Of a DNA stretch of 64,000 nt, positions 61,013 through 64,000 are shown in pieces (positions within the stretch are counted from its first letter, which is position 1; each line of letters begins with the position of its first letter). The stretch lies in assembly GCA_021774575.1 (NCBI GenBank), contig JAJFIX010000009.1, positions 186,001 through 250,000 on the forward strand, in the 5' to 3' direction. The notes below the pieces were generated by a model. It saw nothing but the letters and a program-made list of their open reading frames with translations, was not told the origin of the DNA and searched no databases. A program made the translations under genes and the position numbers. Source of the stretch: Alphaproteobacteria bacterium (GTDB taxonomy: Bacteria > Pseudomonadota > Alphaproteobacteria > UBA6615).

Positions 61013-63796
61013 ATGAGCGACATAGTCACATTCACCCTCGACGGAGAGGAAATATCCGCCCCTGCCGGTCAATCCATATGGGAAATTTGCAAGGACCGGG
61101 GTGAGATACTGCCCCATCTTTGCCATCGGGACGAGCCCGGATACCGGCCCGACGGCAATTGCCGTGCTTGCATGGTTGAGGTGAAGGGCGAGCGCGCTTT
61201 GGTCGCTTCTTGCATTCGCCAGGCCAGTCCCGGCATGGTGGTCGAAACGCAAAACCAGAGAGCAAAAACCGCGCGGCGCGGAGTCGTTGATATGTTGATG
61301 GCCGATCAGCCGCCCCAGGCCGACGCACATGATAAGGGGTCGCATCTTTGGCGCTGGGCAGAGCAGCTAGAGGTGACCGAGAGTCGGTTTCCAGCCCAGG
61401 AGGTCGGTCAAAAACAGCCGGCCGATACCAGCCATCCGGCGATGGCTGTTCAGCTCGATGCGTGCATTCATTGCGGTTTGTGTGTGCGGGCCTGCCGCGA
61501 GGTACAAGTCAATGACGTCATTGGTATGTCGGGCCGGGGAATAGACTCTAAGATCACGTTCGATCTAAATGATCCGATGGGGGAGAGCAGTTGCGTTGCC
61601 TGTGGTGAATGCGTTTCGGCCTGCCCGACGGGCGCGCTTTTGCCAGCATTGCTGGTTGACGATGTCGGGCGAGACCGGGGTTTGGCGGCGGATAAAATCG
61701 TCGACAGCCTGTGCCCCTATTGTGGCGTCGGTTGCCAGGTTACCTATCATGTGGAAAATAATAAAATCATAAAAGTCGAAGGAAAAAATGGACCGGCCAA
61801 CGAGAATAGGCTCTGCGTTAAAGGCCGGTTTGGTTTCGATTACGCCCAACATCCTCATCGCCTGACTAAGCCGCTCATTCGTAAAGAAGGTGTTGGCAAG
61901 CGCTGGGACGATCAAGTTGACCCGGCCGATCCCAGCAGCCATTTTCGCGAGGCGAGTTGGGAAGAAGCATTGACCCTTGCCGCCGGAGGCCTCTCGGCAC
62001 TTCGTGACACCCATGGGGGCGGTGCGCTGGCCGGCTTTGGGTCGGCAAAAGGGTCGAACGAGGAAGCCTATTTATTCCAGAAAATGGTTCGCGCCGGGTT
62101 TGGCACAAACAATGTCGATCATTGCACCCGTCTGTGCCACGCAAGCTCTGTCGCGGCGTTGATGGAAACCATCGGTTCGGGTTCGGTGACAGCCGATTTT
62201 GGCGCCGCCTTGGACGCCGATGTGATCATTGTTATCGGCGCGCGTCCGGCACAAAATCACCCGGTCGCCGCGACCTATATTAAGCAGGCTGTGGCAAAGG
62301 GAGCGACGCTCATCGTCATGGACCCGCGACGTCAAGGGCTCAGCCGTCATGCGGCGCATCATCTGCAGTTTAAGCCCGGAACCGATGTCGCTCTGCTCAA
62401 TGCGATCATGCATGTCATCCATGATGAAGGCCTGTTTGATCGCCAATATATTCAGGCCCATACGGAAAATTTCGAGGCCCTTGCCGCGAAATTGCCCGAA
62501 TTCTCCCCGGAAAAAATGGCCCCCTTATGCGGCATTGACCCAGAGGTCATTCGCGATGTTGCGCGGACCTATGCGCGGGCTGAAAAGGGACTGATTTTCT
62601 GGGGCATGGGTATTTCCCAGCATGTTCACGGCACCGACAATGCGCGCTCGTTGATTTCGCTGGCGCTGATGTGCGGACATGTTGGCCGCCCTGGAACCGG
62701 CCTGCATCCGCTGCGCGGCCAAAACAATGTCCAGGGCGCCTCCGACGCCGGACTGATCCCGATGTTTTATCCAAACTATAAAGGGGTTGGCGCGGCAAAG
62801 GCGGAATTTGAAGCCTATTGGGGGATCGCGGCGCTGGATCCAAATCCGGGCCTGACGGTCGTTGAAATCATGGGAGCGGCCCTGGCCGGTGACATCAAGG
62901 GCATGTATATTCTGGGCGAAAACCCGGCAATGTCGGACCCCGATCAGCGTCACGTGCGCGAAGCGCTGGCCAATTTAGACCATCTGGTGGTTCAGGAAAT
63001 ATTTCTGACCGAGACCGCCTTTCACGCTGATGTCATACTGCCGGCATCGGCATTTGCCGAGAAATCCGGGACCTTCACCAACACCAATCGCCAGGTACAG
63101 CTCGCCCGACCGGTCTTGGAATTACCCGGTGAGGCGCGACAGGATTGGCAAATCACCCAAGACCTCGCCCGGCGGATCGGGCTCGACTGGGCATATCGGG
63201 ATGTAGGTGAGATCTATGAAGAAATGCGCGGATGTATGCCGTCCCTGGCCGCCATTTCTTGGGATCGATTGCAGCGCGAGGGTGGCGTGACTTACCCATG
63301 TGCGGGCGAAGACGAGCCGGGGCAGGCGATTATTTTCGGCGATGGATTTCCCACGCCGACGGGGCGCGGAAAATTTGTCCCGGCCGATATTGTGCCACCG
63401 GACGAAGTGCCCGACGAAGCTTATCCTTTTGTCTTGACCACCGGCCGCATGCTCGAACATTGGCATACCGGCGCCATTACCCGCCGGTCCGACATTCTCG
63501 ATAGGCTAGAGCCCGAAGCCGTGGCTTGCTTGCATCCGGCAGAGCTTGATCGCCTTGGTGTCATGCCCGGCGAGCATATCCGCGTTGCCTCGCGCCGGGG
63601 TATGGTTGAATTGGCGGCGCGCGCCGACCGGGACGTTGCCCCCGGCATGGTGTTTATTCCGTTTTGTTTTGCTGAGGCTGCGGCCAATCTTTTGACCAAT
63701 CCGGCGCTGGACCCTTTTGGCAAAATCGCCGAGGTGAAGTTTTGCGCCGCCCATGTTGAAAAAGCCCCGACCGGTGATCGGGTGGCGGCGCAATAA
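61013..63796 (+). CDS. fdsA: NAD-dependent formate dehydrogenase, molybdenum/tungsten catalytic subunit (FdsA/FdhF type)
   Basis: 927 residues from the ATG at 61013. The N-terminal 2Fe-2S domain has Cys37, 50, 53 and 67. Two 4Fe-4S motifs are CIHCGLCVRAC (151-161) and CVACGECVSAC (194-204). The molybdopterin-domain cluster is CPYCGVGC (234-241) plus Cys268. The metal-ligand Cys375 with His376 lies in DHCTRLCHASS, so it is a Cys, not a Sec, enzyme. The C-terminal MopB domain is marked by LTTGRMLEHWHTG. It oxidises formate to CO2 in the cytoplasm and passes electrons to the fused diaphorase at 56297. fdsC and fdsD are not in the window. Confidence 0.94.
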   Translation: MSDIVTFTLDGEEISAPAGQSIWEICKDRGEILPHLCHRDEPGYRPDGNCRACMVEVKGERALVASCIRQASPGMVVETQNQRAKTARRGVVDMLMADQPPQADAHDKGSHLWRWAEQLEVTESRFPAQEVGQKQPADTSHPAMAVQLDACIHCGLCVRACREVQVNDVIGMSGRGIDSKITFDLNDPMGESSCVACGECVSACPTGALLPALLVDDVGRDRGLAADKIVDSLCPYCGVGCQVTYHVENNKIIKVEGKNGPANENRLCVKGRFGFDYAQHPHRLTKPLIRKEGVGKRWDDQVDPADPSSHFREASWEEALTLAAGGLSALRDTHGGGALAGFGSAKGSNEEAYLFQKMVRAGFGTNNVDHCTRLCHASSVAALMETIGSGSVTADFGAALDADVIIVIGARPAQNHPVAATYIKQAVAKGATLIVMDPRRQGLSRHAAHHLQFKPGTDVALLNAIMHVIHDEGLFDRQYIQAHTENFEALAAKLPEFSPEKMAPLCGIDPEVIRDVARTYARAEKGLIFWGMGISQHVHGTDNARSLISLALMCGHVGRPGTGLHPLRGQNNVQGASDAGLIPMFYPNYKGVGAAKAEFEAYWGIAALDPNPGLTVVEIMGAALAGDIKGMYILGENPAMSDPDQRHVREALANLDHLVVQEIFLTETAFHADVILPASAFAEKSGTFTNTNRQVQLARPVLELPGEARQDWQITQDLARRIGLDWAYRDVGEIYEEMRGCMPSLAAISWDRLQREGGVTYPCAGEDEPGQAIIFGDGFPTPTGRGKFVPADIVPPDEVPDEAYPFVLTTGRMLEHWHTGAITRRSDILDRLEPEAVACLHPAELDRLGVMPGEHIRVASRRGMVELAARADRDVAPGMVFIPFCFAEAAANLLTNPALDPFGKIAEVKFCAAHVEKAPTGDRVAAQ

Positions 63797-63821
63797 AGGC
63801 TCAGCTTAGTTAGCTCACTGC

Positions 63822-64000
63822 TTAACTCAGTGGTCTTTGAGCACAATATAAGCCATCTTCAAAGCCACTAAATATCTCGCTAAGGAGCGGATTACTGATG
63901 GGTTCGCCACTCGGTTCGCTAGCCAGATTGCGTTCCGCCACATATGTCGTCTCGTCGGATCCATCGACCAGCACGTGATACCAGGGCTGGTCTTTGGGCG
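63822..64000 (-). CDS. hspQ: HspQ family protein, C-terminal part, cut by the window edge
   Basis: 59 codons up to the right edge, stop at 63822-63824. The reading PKDQPWYHVLVDGSDETTYV and then AERNLASEPSGEPISNP matches the HspQ/YccV domain, which affects Lon protease and hemimethylated oriC DNA in enterobacteria. Only the C-terminal half is visible. It is convergent with the formate dehydrogenase gene. Confidence 0.8.
   Translation of the reverse strand, partial: PKDQPWYHVLVDGSDETTYVAERNLASEPSGEPISNPLLSEIFSGFEDGLYCAQRPLS

Noticed and set aside
1-64000. CRISPR arrays, transposases, rRNA operons
   Set aside because: No regularly spaced repeats, no transposase-like ORF and no rRNA sequence were seen.

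Overview
The window looks like chromosomal DNA of a free-living alphaproteobacterium, most likely Rhodospirillales-like. Four kinds of evidence support this. (1) Alphaproteobacterial cell-cycle genes: ctrA next to chpT, a popZ-type gene, and a GcrA-like protein. (2) The gene order pcm-tolC-popZ-valS. (3) A 180-kDa-class NAD-glutamate dehydrogenase. (4) A rhodoquinone-biosynthesis gene, rquA. No rRNA, CRISPR array or insertion sequence was seen.

Layout. 1-6.6 kb: the end of a thiamine-diphosphate decarboxylase, a porin, then about 1 kb of non-coding DNA. That DNA holds five perfect DnaA boxes in one orientation plus an AT-rich stretch (candidate replication origin) and a terminator-capped possible RNA. 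An SDR dehydrogenase and two coupled zinc alcohol dehydrogenases follow. 6.7-20.2 kb: NAD-glutamate dehydrogenase, a periplasmic 5'-nucleotidase, a complete peptide-type ABC transporter and a gamma-glutamyl amidase, together a nitrogen and peptide scavenging block. 20.2-27.9 kb: a LysR regulator, tRNA-Asn, the cobalt transporter pair cbtB-cbtA, two TauE/SafE permeases, an OmpA lipoprotein, tRNA-Cys, rquA and a secreted HExxH protein.

27.9-33.9 kb is accessory and phage-flavoured. A CI/LexA-like S24 repressor is divergent from a GcrA-like gene. The same 7-4-7 dyad operator, with an upstream half-site at the same 23-bp offset, occurs there and again in an orphan intergenic region. A small holin/spanin-like lysis cassette with out-of-frame overlapping spanin genes lies downstream. 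UspA and alanine dehydrogenase sit between, and the ald leader carries four tandem Shine-Dalgarno-like repeats.

34-55 kb is mostly core genome: pcm, tolC, popZ, valS, acuI, mltG-fabF-acpP-fabG-fabD, rpsF-rpsR-rplI and ctrA/chpT. It includes an unusual pair: a DUF169 protein followed by a DsrC/TusE-like domain fused to a cysteine desulfurase, which suggests an uncharacterised sulfur-relay unit. 56-64 kb: an NAD-linked formate dehydrogenase with fused FdsG-FdsB-type subunits and an FdsA-type catalytic subunit, separated by a GNAT gene and three consecutive FKBP prolyl isomerases. The window ends inside hspQ.

Taken together the genes suggest a respiratory heterotroph. It can scavenge peptides and nucleotides, oxidise formate and deaminate glutamate and alanine. 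It can probably also use rhodoquinone for low-oxygen electron transfer. All functions are read from sequence patterns; no database search was run.
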